Positions 21,216-28,766 of a stretch of DNA of 30,522 nucleotides are shown piece after piece (positions within the stretch are counted from its first letter, which is position 1; every line of letters starts with the position of its first letter). The stretch spans positions 1 to 30,522 of the forward strand of contig JAHHSN010000017.1 in assembly GCA_020025195.1 (NCBI GenBank), given 5' to 3'. Under the pieces are notes generated by a model. It was not told the DNA's origin. It worked only from the letters and a program-made list of their open reading frames with translations, and ran no database searches. The translations under genes were made by a program, and so were the position numbers. Origin of the DNA: Angelakisella sp. (lineage in GTDB: Bacteria > Bacillota > Clostridia > Oscillospirales > Ruminococcaceae).

Positions 21216-22137
21216 TTCGGATCGTGATGCGGGGAAGAACCGACTGAATGTCGGACATGAGGGGCGGCTCAGTGCCGTTTCGCACGACCTTGGCGGTGGC
21301 TGCCGCGATGGAGGCGCAGAGTGTCTCCTCCGGGGTGAAGCCGCAGAGATGAGAATAGAGGAGCGCCGCGACCATGGTGTCGCCCGCCCCCACCGTGCTG
21401 AGCACTGCGACCTTGGGCGCCGTGCCGTAGAGAACGGTCTCCCCGGTGAGAAGAAGCGCCCCTTCGGCCCCCAGCGAGATGACCGCCTGTTTGACGCCTT
21501 TCCAGAGGAGCGCCCGGCCGGCCTCCACGACCTCTCCCAGCGTATCCAGCCGCCGCCCGGAAAGCAGCTGCAGTTCCTCCCGGTTGGGCTTTACAAAGTC
21601 GGGCGCAGCCGAAAGCCCCAGCGCCAGCGCCTCGCCGCTCGTATCGAGAAAGCAGTGCGCCCCCATTGCCCGGCAGTCCTTGATCCAGTCCCGATAAAGA
21701 CCCGCGGGCGCCCCGGGAGGAAGGCTCCCGGAAAAGACCACCAGATCATCCCGTTCGAGACGGTGAAGGAGCTTCTGCCGAACCTGTTGAAGAAGCGCCG
21801 GATCGGCGGGGGCGCCCGGTTCGTCAAGCTCGGTTACGACCGAGGAGATCGGATCGACGATTTTGAGGTTGGTGCGGGTCTCCGATCGGCTCCAGGCAAA
21901 GTCGCAGTCCAAACCTTCCGCTCGCAGACGGTCGGCAATGCGGTCGCCGGTCTGCCCGCCGAGGATGCCGAGCAGGATGCTTTTTTTGCTGAGCGCCGCG
22001 AGCGCGCGGGAGACATTGATGCTCTTTCCGCCGGGGTCGGAACGCTCGGTGAGCACCCGGTTGAGACGTCCCGTCTCAAAATGCTCGGAGAGAACGGTTT
22101 TGTCAAGGGCGGGATTGAGAGCGATGGTATAGATCAT
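21208..22137 (-). CDS. 1-phosphofructokinase-family sugar kinase (PfkB)
   Basis: The 309-residue protein is a ribokinase/PfkB-family kinase of the 1-phosphofructokinase and tagatose-6-phosphate kinase group. It starts with IYTIALNPALDKT, has the substrate-binding DPGGKSINVSRAL and the catalytic GAGDTMVAA near the C-terminus. It would phosphorylate fructose-1-phosphate or a related hexose phosphate to a bisphosphate. No PTS fructose permease (fruA) or DeoR-type regulator (fruR) is adjacent, unlike the usual fruRKA operon, so the substrate is open. ATG 22137 has AAGGAGGTG upstream. It is a single gene from an extended -10 promoter. Confidence 0.9.
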   Translation of the reverse strand: MIYTIALNPALDKTVLSEHFETGRLNRVLTERSDPGGKSINVSRALAALSKKSILLGILGGQTGDRIADRLRAEGLDCDFAWSRSETRTNLKIVDPISSVVTELDEPGAPADPALLQQVRQKLLHRLERDDLVVFSGSLPPGAPAGLYRDWIKDCRAMGAHCFLDTSGEALALGLSAAPDFVKPNREELQLLSGRRLDTLGEVVEAGRALLWKGVKQAVISLGAEGALLLTGETVLYGTAPKVAVLSTVGAGDTMVAALLYSHLCGFTPEETLCASIAAATAKVVRNGTEPPLMSDIQSVLPRITIRKL

Positions 22138-22168
22138 CAGGGGACACCTCCTTGCTTTTGTTAGCCAT

Positions 22169-22177
22169 ATTATAGCA
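22169..22177 (-). promoter_or_regulatory. Extended -10 promoter of the PfkB kinase gene
   Basis: On the minus strand TGCTATAAT, with the perfect hexamer at 22174-22169. The -35 region reads only TTTTCT. Confidence 0.6.
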
Positions 22178-22225
22178 AAATCTCCAAAAAAAGAAAAGAA
22201 AGCCGAAGGGCAAAGCCTCTCCCCC

Positions 22226-22254
22226 CAAAAAAGGGAACAGCAGTGCCTGTTCGG
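22226..22254 (-). terminator. Terminator after the pseudouridine synthase gene
   Basis: On the minus strand GAACAG (22252-22247) pairs with CTGTTC (22240-22235), followed by CCTTTTTT. Confidence 0.75.
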
Positions 22255-22261
22255 CTTGTTT

Positions 22262-22939
22262 TTATGCGTTTCGGAGTATTCCGAACAGCTCCCACGGAAA
22301 GAGAGAGGGTGGGAGAAGCTCCGCTTCGCAGGGCTTCCCGGTTACGGGGTGGGGAAAGGCGAGCCGGCAGCTGAAGAGGGCGAGCGCCTTGCCGTTATCT
22401 TTTGCCCCGTATTTTCCGTCGCCCCAGAGCGGAAGCCGGCGGGAGGCAAACTGCACTCGCACCTGATGGGTGCGCCCGGTGCCTAGCCTTACCCTAAGAA
22501 GGGAGAGCGGTTCCCCCTCGTGGGAGACGGTCTCCAGCAGGCGGTAGGTGAGGCGGGCTTCCCGCACCCCGCGCCGCTCCCGTTTTACCACATAGGTTTT
22601 GTTGCGGGCGGCGTCCCGAAAGAGAAGGTCCCGAAGCGTTCCCTCCGGCTCGGCGGGGATGCCGTGCACCACCGCGTAATAGTCCTTCTGCAGTGTGCGG
22701 TCGCCCATCATGGCGGAGAGCCGTCCCGCCGTCTTTTTGTCCTTGGCGAAGACCATGAGGCCGCCCACCCCGCGATCCAGCCGGTGAACGGGGAAGACCT
22801 CCGCGGGTTCTCCTCGCTCCCTCCGGCGGGAGGTCAGAAGGCTCACCATGTCGGAGCCGCCCTCCGGCGCTCCTTCGGAGAGCACGCCCACCGGCTTTTC
22901 CGCCAGCAGGAGCGCGTTGTCCTCATAGAGAATTTGCAT
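22262..22939 (-). CDS. RluA-family pseudouridine synthase
   Basis: The 225-residue protein is a stand-alone catalytic domain of the RluA family, which turns uridines into pseudouridine in rRNA or tRNA. The catalytic motif is VHRLDRGVGGLMVFA, with the active Asp in HRLD, followed by the family segments LQKDYYAVVHG and LGTGRTHQVRVQFA. There is no N-terminal S4 domain, as in the short RluA/RluC-like group, so the target site cannot be named. ATG 22939 has AAAGGA nine bases upstream; a TTG at 22966 is an unlikely longer start. It follows the zinc-ribbon membrane protein gene by 34 bp and is co-transcribed with it. Confidence 0.9.
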   Translation of the reverse strand: MQILYEDNALLLAEKPVGVLSEGAPEGGSDMVSLLTSRRRERGEPAEVFPVHRLDRGVGGLMVFAKDKKTAGRLSAMMGDRTLQKDYYAVVHGIPAEPEGTLRDLLFRDAARNKTYVVKRERRGVREARLTYRLLETVSHEGEPLSLLRVRLGTGRTHQVRVQFASRRLPLWGDGKYGAKDNGKALALFSCRLAFPHPVTGKPCEAELLPPSLFPWELFGILRNA

Positions 22940-22973
22940 ACGGTCTGTCCTTTCGGAGCCGGTCAAAGTCCTT

Positions 22974-23423
22974 TTAGAATTCCGGCCCTTTGTATTTTTC
23001 CTCTGTCGTCGGTTCGGCGCGTTCCAGCGAATGCCGGAGCCGCAGCTTGGCGATCAGATTCAGAATAAGCAGCACCAGAAACGCCACGCCCGCCCCTAAA
23101 AAGAGGAGGAGCGAGAGCGCCAGAAAAAAGTCCGGCAGCGAGCTTTCCAGAGCGGCGATGGAGCCGATAAATCCGTAAAGCGAGAGCCGCCCCGCCTTCC
23201 AGAGCCGGCTGTTGAGGCGCTCCTGACGCGCGCTTTGGGTCCGGAAGCGCTTGTCCGTGCGAAGGCGCCGCTTCCGATTTCTTTCGGTGTGGGCATTTTC
23301 CAGCTCCTGCACCCGGGGAAGGCACTTGGAGCAGCACAGCCGCCCATCCATGAGCTGAAGCTCAAATTCCGAATCAAATTCCTTGCCGCAGTAGGCGCAG
23401 TAGCATTTTCCCGCAGTCTCCAT
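22974..23423 (-). CDS. Zinc-ribbon membrane protein of unknown function
   Basis: The 149-residue product starts with a probable zinc ribbon (Cys9 and Cys12 in CAYCGKEF, then LCCSKC around residues 30-34). A very basic linker rich in Arg and Lys (about 45-75) follows, and then one or two membrane segments, with a long hydrophobic run FFLALSLLLFLGAGVAFLVLLIL. The basic part should stay in the cytoplasm and could touch nucleic acid or phospholipid. I know no function for this arrangement. ATG 23423 has AGGAGGGA upstream. It is the first gene of a two-gene operon with the RluA-type synthase. Confidence 0.75.
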   Translation of the reverse strand: METAGKCYCAYCGKEFDSEFELQLMDGRLCCSKCLPRVQELENAHTERNRKRRLRTDKRFRTQSARQERLNSRLWKAGRLSLYGFIGSIAALESSLPDFFLALSLLLFLGAGVAFLVLLILNLIAKLRLRHSLERAEPTTEEKYKGPEF

Positions 23424-23466
23424 CTTGTTCCCTCCTGAAAAATCACAAAACACTCTTCGGTAGCTC

Positions 23467-23475
23467 ATTATAGCA
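23467..23475 (-). promoter_or_regulatory. Extended -10 promoter of the zinc-ribbon protein operon
   Basis: On the minus strand TGCTATAAT, with TATAAT at 23472-23467 and no clear -35 box. Confidence 0.6.
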
Positions 23476-23542
23476 AGTTTTGGGCGCGAAGTACAGCCCC
23501 GCTTTAGGGGGAGAGCAGGGCAGTATTTTTCTGTCGGTACAA

Positions 23543-23571
23543 GCATAATTTTGTCGGATGTCCCATAGCAT
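23543..23571 (+). promoter_or_regulatory. Possible sigma-E type promoter of sigK
   Basis: GCATAAT (23543-23549) and CATAGCAT (23564-23571) are 14 bp apart. They match most of the B. subtilis sigma-E pattern (KMATATT, about 14 bp, CATACANT). No sigma-A box is seen here. Sigma-E control of sigK is the known B. subtilis arrangement, so the fit is plausible but not proven. Confidence 0.4.
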
Positions 23572-23602
23572 AAAGTATATTCATAAAAAAGGGGGCCGCA
23601 CA

Positions 23603-24292
23603 ATGATCGGCACGATGATGATAACGCTTTTAGGAGGGCTTTGGGCGCTCACCCTGCACGTTACCTCCGGCGGGAGCTTCCCCCGTCCGCTTTCCCAAAA
23701 GGAGGAGCGGGACTGTATCTTAAAGATCCGTCAGGGGGATCTTGCCGCCCGCAACTGTTTGGTGGAGCACAATCTTCGGCTGGTAGCGCACATCGTCAAA
23801 AAATATTATGCCGCATCGTGCGAGCAGGATGACCTCATCTCCATTGGGGCGGTGGGGCTCATCAAGGCGGCAGGGACCTTCGACCCGGAGAAGAAGATCC
23901 GCTTTGCGACCTATGCTTCCCGGTGCATTGAAAATGAGATCCTCATGTTTTTCAGAAGCCGCCGCAAGAGCGCGGGCGACCTTTCCCTCGATGACCCCAT
24001 CGACACCGACCGGGACGGCAACAGCCTCACCCTGATGGACCTCATGAGCGATGAGGAGGACATTGTCGGACGCCTCCATCTTTCCGTCGCCGCGGAAAAG
24101 CTGCGCGGCATCCTCGGCAAGGCCCTCGATTCCCGGGAGGAGGAGGTTATCCGTCTGCGCTATGGGCTTTACAACCGCCGACCCCTCACCCAGCGGGAGG
24201 TCGCGGGAAAGCTCGGCATCTCACGGAGTTATGTATCCCGTATCGAAACTAAGGCACTCCGGAAACTGCGGGAGGCGATGAAGGAGAGCTAA
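23603..24292 (+). CDS. sigK: Sporulation sigma factor K precursor (pro-sigma-K)
   Basis: The 229-residue protein is the late mother-cell sigma factor. The N-terminus (about residues 1-24, MIGTMMITLLGGLWALTLHV) is hydrophobic, like the pro-sequence that holds B. subtilis pro-sigma-K at the membrane until SpoIVFB cuts it. Region 2 follows (NLRLVAHIVKKYY ... DDLISIGAVGLIKAAGTFD ... FATYASRCIENEILMFFR). Region 4 has a helix-turn-helix near the C-terminus (LTQREVAGKLGISRSYVSRIETKALRKL). The gene is intact, with no skin-type prophage splitting it. ATG 23603 has AAGGGGG upstream. A possible sigma-E promoter precedes it; no spoIVF genes are nearby. It would direct late coat genes such as those of the cotJ class. 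Confidence 0.95.
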   Translation: MIGTMMITLLGGLWALTLHVTSGGSFPRPLSQKEERDCILKIRQGDLAARNCLVEHNLRLVAHIVKKYYAASCEQDDLISIGAVGLIKAAGTFDPEKKIRFATYASRCIENEILMFFRSRRKSAGDLSLDDPIDTDRDGNSLTLMDLMSDEEDIVGRLHLSVAAEKLRGILGKALDSREEEVIRLRYGLYNRRPLTQREVAGKLGISRSYVSRIETKALRKLREAMKES

Positions 24293-24310
24293 AGAGAAAA
24301 GTGAAAAATG

Positions 24311-24472
24311 GCGGTCTCAAGAGGTCGCCCTCTTTACATATGGAAAAGCACTCGCCGGGCGAGCGGTTCAGAAGGAGCCTTGCTCAAAAAGTGACTGGAA
24401 ATTCTGTTTGAAACATAGAATTTCTCATCGCGTGGAAAGGCCCTGAACCACCTGTATCCCTACGGATTTTTT
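24311..24472 (+). ncRNA. Candidate structured RNA in the sigK-marR gap
   Basis: The 507-bp stretch between sigK and the MarR gene holds no convincing gene. Its first part can fold. There is a hairpin at 24311-24328 (7 bp with two G-U), a hairpin at 24351-24363 (5 bp) and a hairpin GAAATTCT/AGAATTTC at 24398-24424 (8 bp). A long-range 7-bp helix, GGTTCAG (24365-24371) with CTGAACC (24443-24449), encloses the last one. A T-run at 24467-24472 follows a 4-bp stem. It matches no RNA family I can name; it could also be the structured 3' end of the sigK mRNA. Confidence 0.35.
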
Positions 24473-24561
24473 AATCAGCCCAACGAGATACCGTAAATTA
24501 AGAACAGCGTTCGGGCGGCTTCAAGGGACCGCCCCGTGACCGAAACGACAGAATAATAAAT

Positions 24562-24602
24562 AAAAATCCCGTCTGCGTTCAGTGAACCGGACGGGATTTT
24601 TG
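24562..24602. terminator. Bidirectional terminator in the sigK-marR gap
   Basis: ATCCCGTC (24566-24573) pairs with GACGGGAT (24590-24597), with an inner GTTCA/TGAAC stem, flanked by AAAAA and TTTTT. A GC hairpin GGGCGG/CCGCCC lies just upstream near 24513-24535. From 24603 to 24739 I see nothing. Confidence 0.85.
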
Positions 24603-24739
24603 CATATGCGCCGAAAGGGGTATTGCGAGAAGCGCGGCGGGGGAGAGAGGCCGGAGCGTGCGGGAGCGGGAAGGGACACGCCGCGCCTGATCGGGTATTT
24701 TCACGATTTCGGCACGGCTTCGGTCTTTTCTTTTTTGTC

Positions 24740-24767
24740 TTGACAATTGGGAAGAAAGATATATAAT
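24740..24767 (+). promoter_or_regulatory. Promoter of the marR-FUSC operon
   Basis: Perfect TTGACA (24740-24745) and TATAAT (24762-24767) hexamers spaced by 16 bp. Confidence 0.88.
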
Positions 24768-24781
24768 TAACTTTGTTAATT
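24765..24781 (+). promoter_or_regulatory. Probable MarR operator
   Basis: AATTAAC-TTT-GTTAATT is a perfect 7-bp inverted repeat with a 3-bp spacer. It overlaps the last bases of the -10 box and the expected start site, about 20 bp ahead of the regulator's start codon, so bound regulator would block its own transcription. Confidence 0.7.
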
Positions 24782-24799
24782 TGTTGGGAGGATGAGGAG

Positions 24800-25240
24800 A
24801 TGGAAGAAATCAACTGGCTGCTGATGCTTTCGTATCAGCAGGAGCTGCACCGTTTTTCACGGGCGATGCTGGCGCAGGGGCAAAAGCGGACGCTGACCGC
24901 CAGCGAGCTGGAGCTTCTGTCCCGGCTGTTTCTTAAGGACGAGGGGGAGAGCACGCCGCTTGTGCTGAGCCGGCAGAGCGGCATGAAGAAGGAAGCGGTA
25001 AGCCGCTGCTTAAAGCAGCTCTTTGAGAAGGGCTTTGTGGAAAAGAGCAGGCACCCGCAGGACGAGCGGAGCTATGTTCTCTCTCTTTCGGAGAGCGGAA
25101 AGGCAGCACTCCGGGAGAATTACAGCCCGATCCTCCAGCCGCTCTATGATCTGAAGCGGAGTATGGGGCCGGAATTTGAGATGTTGTTTGGGCTGATTGC
25201 AAAGGCGAACGCTCAAATGGATACGAGGAACGGAAAATAA
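24800..25240 (+). CDS. MarR-family transcriptional regulator
   Basis: The 146-residue protein has the winged helix-turn-helix layout of MarR regulators: helices around LTASELELLSRLF and TPLVLSRQSGMKKEAVSRCLKQLFEKGFVEK, then the wing SRHPQDERSYVLSLSESGKAALR. MarR proteins are dimeric repressors released by small ligands such as phenolic acids or drugs. ATG 24800 has GGGAGG eight bases upstream. A palindrome over the promoter suggests autorepression. The next gene, 29 bp downstream, encodes a FUSC-type membrane protein, so the pair looks like a ligand-controlled export unit. The ligand is unknown. Confidence 0.9.
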   Translation: MEEINWLLMLSYQQELHRFSRAMLAQGQKRTLTASELELLSRLFLKDEGESTPLVLSRQSGMKKEAVSRCLKQLFEKGFVEKSRHPQDERSYVLSLSESGKAALRENYSPILQPLYDLKRSMGPEFEMLFGLIAKANAQMDTRNGK

Positions 25241-25269
25241 ACTTATCATCTGATTACGGAGGTTTTTCG

Positions 25270-26355
25270 GTGCGATTTTATGATGCATTACAACTTGATC
25301 CCTCATGCCTGAAGCAGAAGATCCGGGCGGCGGAGCAGCCAAAGGAGCGAAGGAAGCTGACGGCGGCGATGGCGGCTCGTTCGGTTCTGATCGTGCTCTT
25401 CGCCATTGTTATGATCTCGCCGGTTTCCAAGGTGTTTGGACCGGAGAACAGCGCCATGGCTGTTGCGATGTTCTGCATACTGCTGGGGCTTCGCTTTGTG
25501 GATTTCGGCTACTGCATCGGGGATTCTCTCCTCAATCTGGCGCTGGTATTTTTGCTGCTGCTGCTGGCGCCGCCCGCCGCAGCCCATGCGAACCTGCTTT
25601 TGGCGGCGGTGATCCATTGCTCCGCCTTTTTCAGCATCCTCTTTATGACCAGCTTCCGGCCGGAGATGGGCAACGCCGGGATCTATACCTTTGCCTATAT
25701 CTATCTTTCCGGGAATCCGGTCACGGGCCCCCTTCTGTGGAAGCGCGCGCTTTTGACGCTGGTGGGCTATGTTTTGTGCGCGGCGATCCTTTTCGCGAAG
25801 CACCGCGGGAAGAATCAGGCGGTGCGCTTTCGGGATATGGCGGCGCAGTTCCGTCTGGCTGACAAAAAGACCCAGTGGCAGATCCAGCTGGCGCTGGGCG
25901 TCGGGGTGCTGCTGGCGCTGGGCAGCTTTTTGAATTGGCAGCGGATGATGTGGGCGGCCTTTGCCTGTGGGTCGATTCTGGGCTGCTACACGGCAGAGGC
26001 GCCGGAGGCGAAGGAACGCTTTTCCCAGCGGATGGCCGGTACCGTCGCGGGGTCGCTGATCTTCTTCCTGATCTATCGGCTGGTGCCGGAAGCCCTCCGC
26101 CCGCTGCTGGGGCCGCTGGGCGGCTTGTGCCTGGGCTTTTGCACCGATTACCGGTATAAAACGGCCAGCAACTGCCTCGGCGCCCTTTTGATGGCGACCG
26201 GGCTGTATGGGCTGGGGGGTTCCGTATTTTTGCGTGTGCTCAATAATTTTCTGGGTGCTGCCTTTGGATATGTATTTTTGGTTCTGTATCAAAAGGGGAT
26301 GAATACCCGTTTCGGCTCTCCGCTGCCGGACAGTGCGGAAAACCCCGTGACGTGA
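25270..26355 (+). CDS. FUSC-family membrane protein, probable aromatic acid exporter-like
   Basis: The 361-residue protein has about ten hydrophobic helices in two similar halves (about 33-175 and 205-345) separated by a short charged segment (KHRGKNQAVRFRDMAAQF). This is the layout of the FUSC/YccS/AaeB family, whose members export aromatic acids or fusaric acid. It lacks the large cytoplasmic domain of AaeB, so it is a short form. The second half has WQRMMWAAFACGSILGCY and the basic RFSQRMAGTVAGSLI, as in the family. GTG 25270 follows GGAGG by about eight bases. It lies 29 bp after the MarR gene and is presumably repressed by it. Confidence 0.82.
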   Translation: MRFYDALQLDPSCLKQKIRAAEQPKERRKLTAAMAARSVLIVLFAIVMISPVSKVFGPENSAMAVAMFCILLGLRFVDFGYCIGDSLLNLALVFLLLLLAPPAAAHANLLLAAVIHCSAFFSILFMTSFRPEMGNAGIYTFAYIYLSGNPVTGPLLWKRALLTLVGYVLCAAILFAKHRGKNQAVRFRDMAAQFRLADKKTQWQIQLALGVGVLLALGSFLNWQRMMWAAFACGSILGCYTAEAPEAKERFSQRMAGTVAGSLIFFLIYRLVPEALRPLLGPLGGLCLGFCTDYRYKTASNCLGALLMATGLYGLGGSVFLRVLNNFLGAAFGYVFLVLYQKGMNTRFGSPLPDSAENPVT

Positions 26356-26369
26356 GCGGATAAAAAAGA

Positions 26370-26419
26370 AGCAGACCTTAGAAGGAGGGGGGCGCTCCCT
26401 TCTGAGAGGTCTGCTTTTT
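26370..26419. terminator. Bidirectional terminator between the FUSC and LysR genes
   Basis: AGCAGACCT (26370-26378) pairs with AGGTCTGCT (26407-26415), with an inner AGAAGG/CCTTCT stem, flanked by AAAAAAG and TTTTTC. Confidence 0.88.
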
Positions 26420-26480
26420 CGGTGCGCCAAAAAGGGAATGGTTTTCCATCCCCTTTGGCGGCATCCAAACGCAAACTATT

Positions 26481-27356
26481 TTATTGCAGCTCCTCAAACA
26501 CCTTTTCGTATTCCGCCGAAAAGATGCTGTCCTTGTTCCATATAAATGTAAAATCGTGCTGCACCATAAAATCACAAAGCGGAATCTCTTTTAATGTACC
26601 GTCCGCAATTTCCCGCTCCACCGCCGCCTTGTAGAGAAAGGAGATCCCGCAGTCCTCCCGCAAAAGCGATACAATGGTGTGAATATTCTCCACCTCAACA
26701 ATATGGCTGAAGTCCAGAATAGACATATTTTTAAGAGCGAGCACTCTCGATAGGATCGCCCTTGTTCCGGAACCCGGCTCACGCACCAGCAGCCGTTCGG
26801 CGGTGAGATCCTTTAAGCACCGAATCGGTCTGGCAAAAGTGTGTTCCCGGGAAGCGACCGCGATATAGTCTTCCGTTTTATAAACACGCGTGCGGTAGTT
26901 ATCCTCCTTAAAATATCCCTCCACGATGGCAAAGTCGATGCTGCCCTCATACAAATAGGAAAGCAGCGTTTTGGTGTTGCCGTAACGGATGTGGAAATCG
27001 GTATCGGGGTGCGCCTTGATGAATCCGGCCAGCTTGGGCACGATGGCATATTCGCCGATTGTCATTGTAACACCAAAGGTCAGCACCCGCTTGGCCTGCA
27101 AGCTTTCCTTCATGCGTTTTTTCATGGTGTTTTCATCGTTGCGCATGGATTCCAGCGCCGAGCGGAGGATTTCCCCCGCGGGGGTAAGGGTCAGCTTTTT
27201 TCGTTCCCGAATAAAGAGAGGGGTGCCGTACTTTTTTTCAAGATATTTGATGTGCTGGGATACCGCCGGCTGGGTCAGATTCAGCGCTTCCGCCGCATGG
27301 GTAAAATTCATGTATTTGCATACGGCTAAAAAGGTTTCCATCCGAAAATCCAGCAT
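26481..27356 (-). CDS. LysR-family transcriptional regulator
   Basis: The 291-residue protein has an N-terminal helix-turn-helix (FTHAAEALNLTQPAVSQHIKYLEKKYG, residues about 18-44) and a periplasmic-binding-like effector domain from about residue 92. It is of the CysB/YeiE-like group by its pairing: it is divergent from a YeiH-type transporter gene, the arrangement of E. coli yeiE-yeiH. It probably controls that transporter and itself, responding to a small anion such as sulfite or a sulfonate; the effector is inference. ATG 27356 has GAGGAGG close upstream; an in-frame start further 5' lies too near the promoter. Two palindromes lie in the intergenic region. Confidence 0.92.
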   Translation of the reverse strand: MLDFRMETFLAVCKYMNFTHAAEALNLTQPAVSQHIKYLEKKYGTPLFIRERKKLTLTPAGEILRSALESMRNDENTMKKRMKESLQAKRVLTFGVTMTIGEYAIVPKLAGFIKAHPDTDFHIRYGNTKTLLSYLYEGSIDFAIVEGYFKEDNYRTRVYKTEDYIAVASREHTFARPIRCLKDLTAERLLVREPGSGTRAILSRVLALKNMSILDFSHIVEVENIHTIVSLLREDCGISFLYKAAVEREIADGTLKEIPLCDFMVQHDFTFIWNKDSIFSAEYEKVFEELQ

Positions 27357-27416
27357 AAGGGCCTCCTCTGCATTCTGCCTTGTTTGTCCCGGAACGGGGC
27401 GTTTTTTCTGCATTTT

Positions 27417-27445
27417 ATCATAACATAAATTTATGGTATTATCAA
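27417..27445 (-). promoter_or_regulatory. Promoter of the LysR gene
   Basis: On the minus strand TTGATA (27445-27440) and TATGAT (27422-27417) are 17 bp apart. The palindrome at 27424-27435 fills the spacer. Confidence 0.7.
27424..27435. promoter_or_regulatory. Palindrome in the LysR promoter spacer
   Basis: CATAAATTTATG is a perfect 12-bp palindrome between the -35 and -10 boxes of the LysR gene, so a protein bound here would repress the regulator. Confidence 0.6.
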
Positions 27446-27456
27446 TTATTATAATT
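27444..27456. promoter_or_regulatory. Palindrome upstream of the YeiH-type promoter
   Basis: AATTAT-T-ATAATT is a perfect inverted repeat of LysR-site type (T-N11-A). It touches the -35 box of the rightward promoter, a usual place for LysR activation. Confidence 0.55.
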
Positions 27457-27484
27457 TCTCAAAATGAATTGGCGGGGCTATAAT
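27456..27484 (+). promoter_or_regulatory. Promoter of the YeiH-type transporter gene
   Basis: A perfect TATAAT (27479-27484) lies 17 bp after a weak TTCTCA (27456-27461), which fits a promoter that needs an activator. The leader before the start codon is about 140 nt and holds no clear gene. Confidence 0.65.
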
Positions 27485-27629
27485 AGGGATAATGCTGCGG
27501 ACCGCGAAGCAGACGGTGCAAACGGCACCTCCCCGGCAGGAAAAGCTCCGGGGAATCACCAAAAGGACGGCGCGGCTGCGGCCGGAACCATCGCCGCGAT
27601 CCATGCAGCGAAGTCTTAAGGAGGACACC

Positions 27630-28661
27630 ATGAATTTTATAAAGAAAAACGGTGCGGGCATTCTGCTGTGCATCGCGCTTGCCATTCCCGCCGCCCTGCT
27701 CGGGAAGCGGTTTCCCATCATCGGCGGACCGGTTTTTGCCATCATCATGGGGATGCTGCTGGCGCCTTGGGTTAAGAAAATGTCCGCCTGTGAAGCGGGT
27801 GTCAAATATACTTCCAAAAAAATCCTGCAATATGCCGTTGTGCTGCTGGGCTTTGGCATGAACCTGCATGTGGTCATGGAAACCGGCAAGCAATCGCTCC
27901 CCATTATCCTCTGCACCATCACCACCTCGCTGGTCATTGCCTATGTTCTGCACCGCGCCCTGCGTATTCCGGACCATATTTCCATCTTAATCGGCGTGGG
28001 TTCTTCGATCTGCGGCGGTTCGGCCATCGCGGCGACCGCCCCGGTGATTGATGCGGACGAAGACGAAGTGGCGCAGGCCATCTCGGTCATCTTCCTCTTT
28101 AATATTCTGGCGGCGCTCCTCTTCCCGGCCCTGGGCTCGGCCCTCGGGTTTTCCACCACCTCCGGTGAGGCGTTTGGAATCTTCGCCGGCACGGCCGTCA
28201 ACGATACGTCCTCGGTCACGGCGGCGGCCTCCACCTGGGACAGTATGTATGGGCTGGGAAGCCAGACGCTGGACAAGGCCGTTACCGTCAAGCTGACCCG
28301 GACGCTCGCCATTATCCCCATCACCCTTGCTCTGGCCCTGATGCGCGCCAAAAAGGCGGAAACCAAAGCCGGGGAGCGGGTATCGCTCAAAAAGGTGTTC
28401 CCCTTCTTTATCCTTTTCTTCATCGGCGCCAGCCTGATTACAACCATTGCAGTGTCCGCCGGCGTCCCCAACGAGACCTTCCTGCCCCTCAAGAAGCTGT
28501 CCAAATTTTTCATTGTGATGGCAATGGGCGCCATCGGGCTGAATACCGACGTGGTAAAGCTTATAAAAAGCGGCGGACGTCCGATCCTCCTTGGGTTTTC
28601 CTGCTGGATCGGGATCACTGTCGTCTCTCTTGCGATGCAGCACCTGATGCACATCTGGTAA
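27630..28661 (+). CDS. YeiH-family (UPF0324) putative sulfate/sulfonate exporter
   Basis: The 343-residue protein is a membrane protein with about ten helices and the hallmarks of the YeiH/PSE family: GPVFAIIMGMLLAPW, LLGFGMNL, GVGSSICGGSAIAATAPVI and FAGTAVNDTSSVTAA. Members have been linked to export of sulfate, sulfite or related anions released from sulfonates such as taurine or sulfoacetate. ATG 27630 follows AAGGAGGA. The gene is divergent from a LysR regulator and preceded by a palindrome and a weak -35 promoter, so it is probably activated by that regulator. No sulfonate-cleaving enzyme is in the window, so the physiological anion is open. Confidence 0.9.
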   Translation: MNFIKKNGAGILLCIALAIPAALLGKRFPIIGGPVFAIIMGMLLAPWVKKMSACEAGVKYTSKKILQYAVVLLGFGMNLHVVMETGKQSLPIILCTITTSLVIAYVLHRALRIPDHISILIGVGSSICGGSAIAATAPVIDADEDEVAQAISVIFLFNILAALLFPALGSALGFSTTSGEAFGIFAGTAVNDTSSVTAAASTWDSMYGLGSQTLDKAVTVKLTRTLAIIPITLALALMRAKKAETKAGERVSLKKVFPFFILFFIGASLITTIAVSAGVPNETFLPLKKLSKFFIVMAMGAIGLNTDVVKLIKSGGRPILLGFSCWIGITVVSLAMQHLMHIW

Positions 28662-28766
28662 ATCATATACATTCTGTATATTAGACTTCGACTTATACAA
28701 AACTTGGGCCGTTTCCCCTTCTTTTTCGCCTTCTCCCGGGACTTTCCCGGAGCGCGGCGCATCATA

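Noticed and set aside
23603..24292. sigK split by a skin-like element
   Set aside because: The frame is continuous from pro-sequence to region 4 with no recombinase gene nearby.
24475..24813. Leftward open frame of 112 codons in the sigK-marR gap
   Set aside because: It crosses a strong terminator and the marR promoter, has no ribosome site and has a composition unlike protein.
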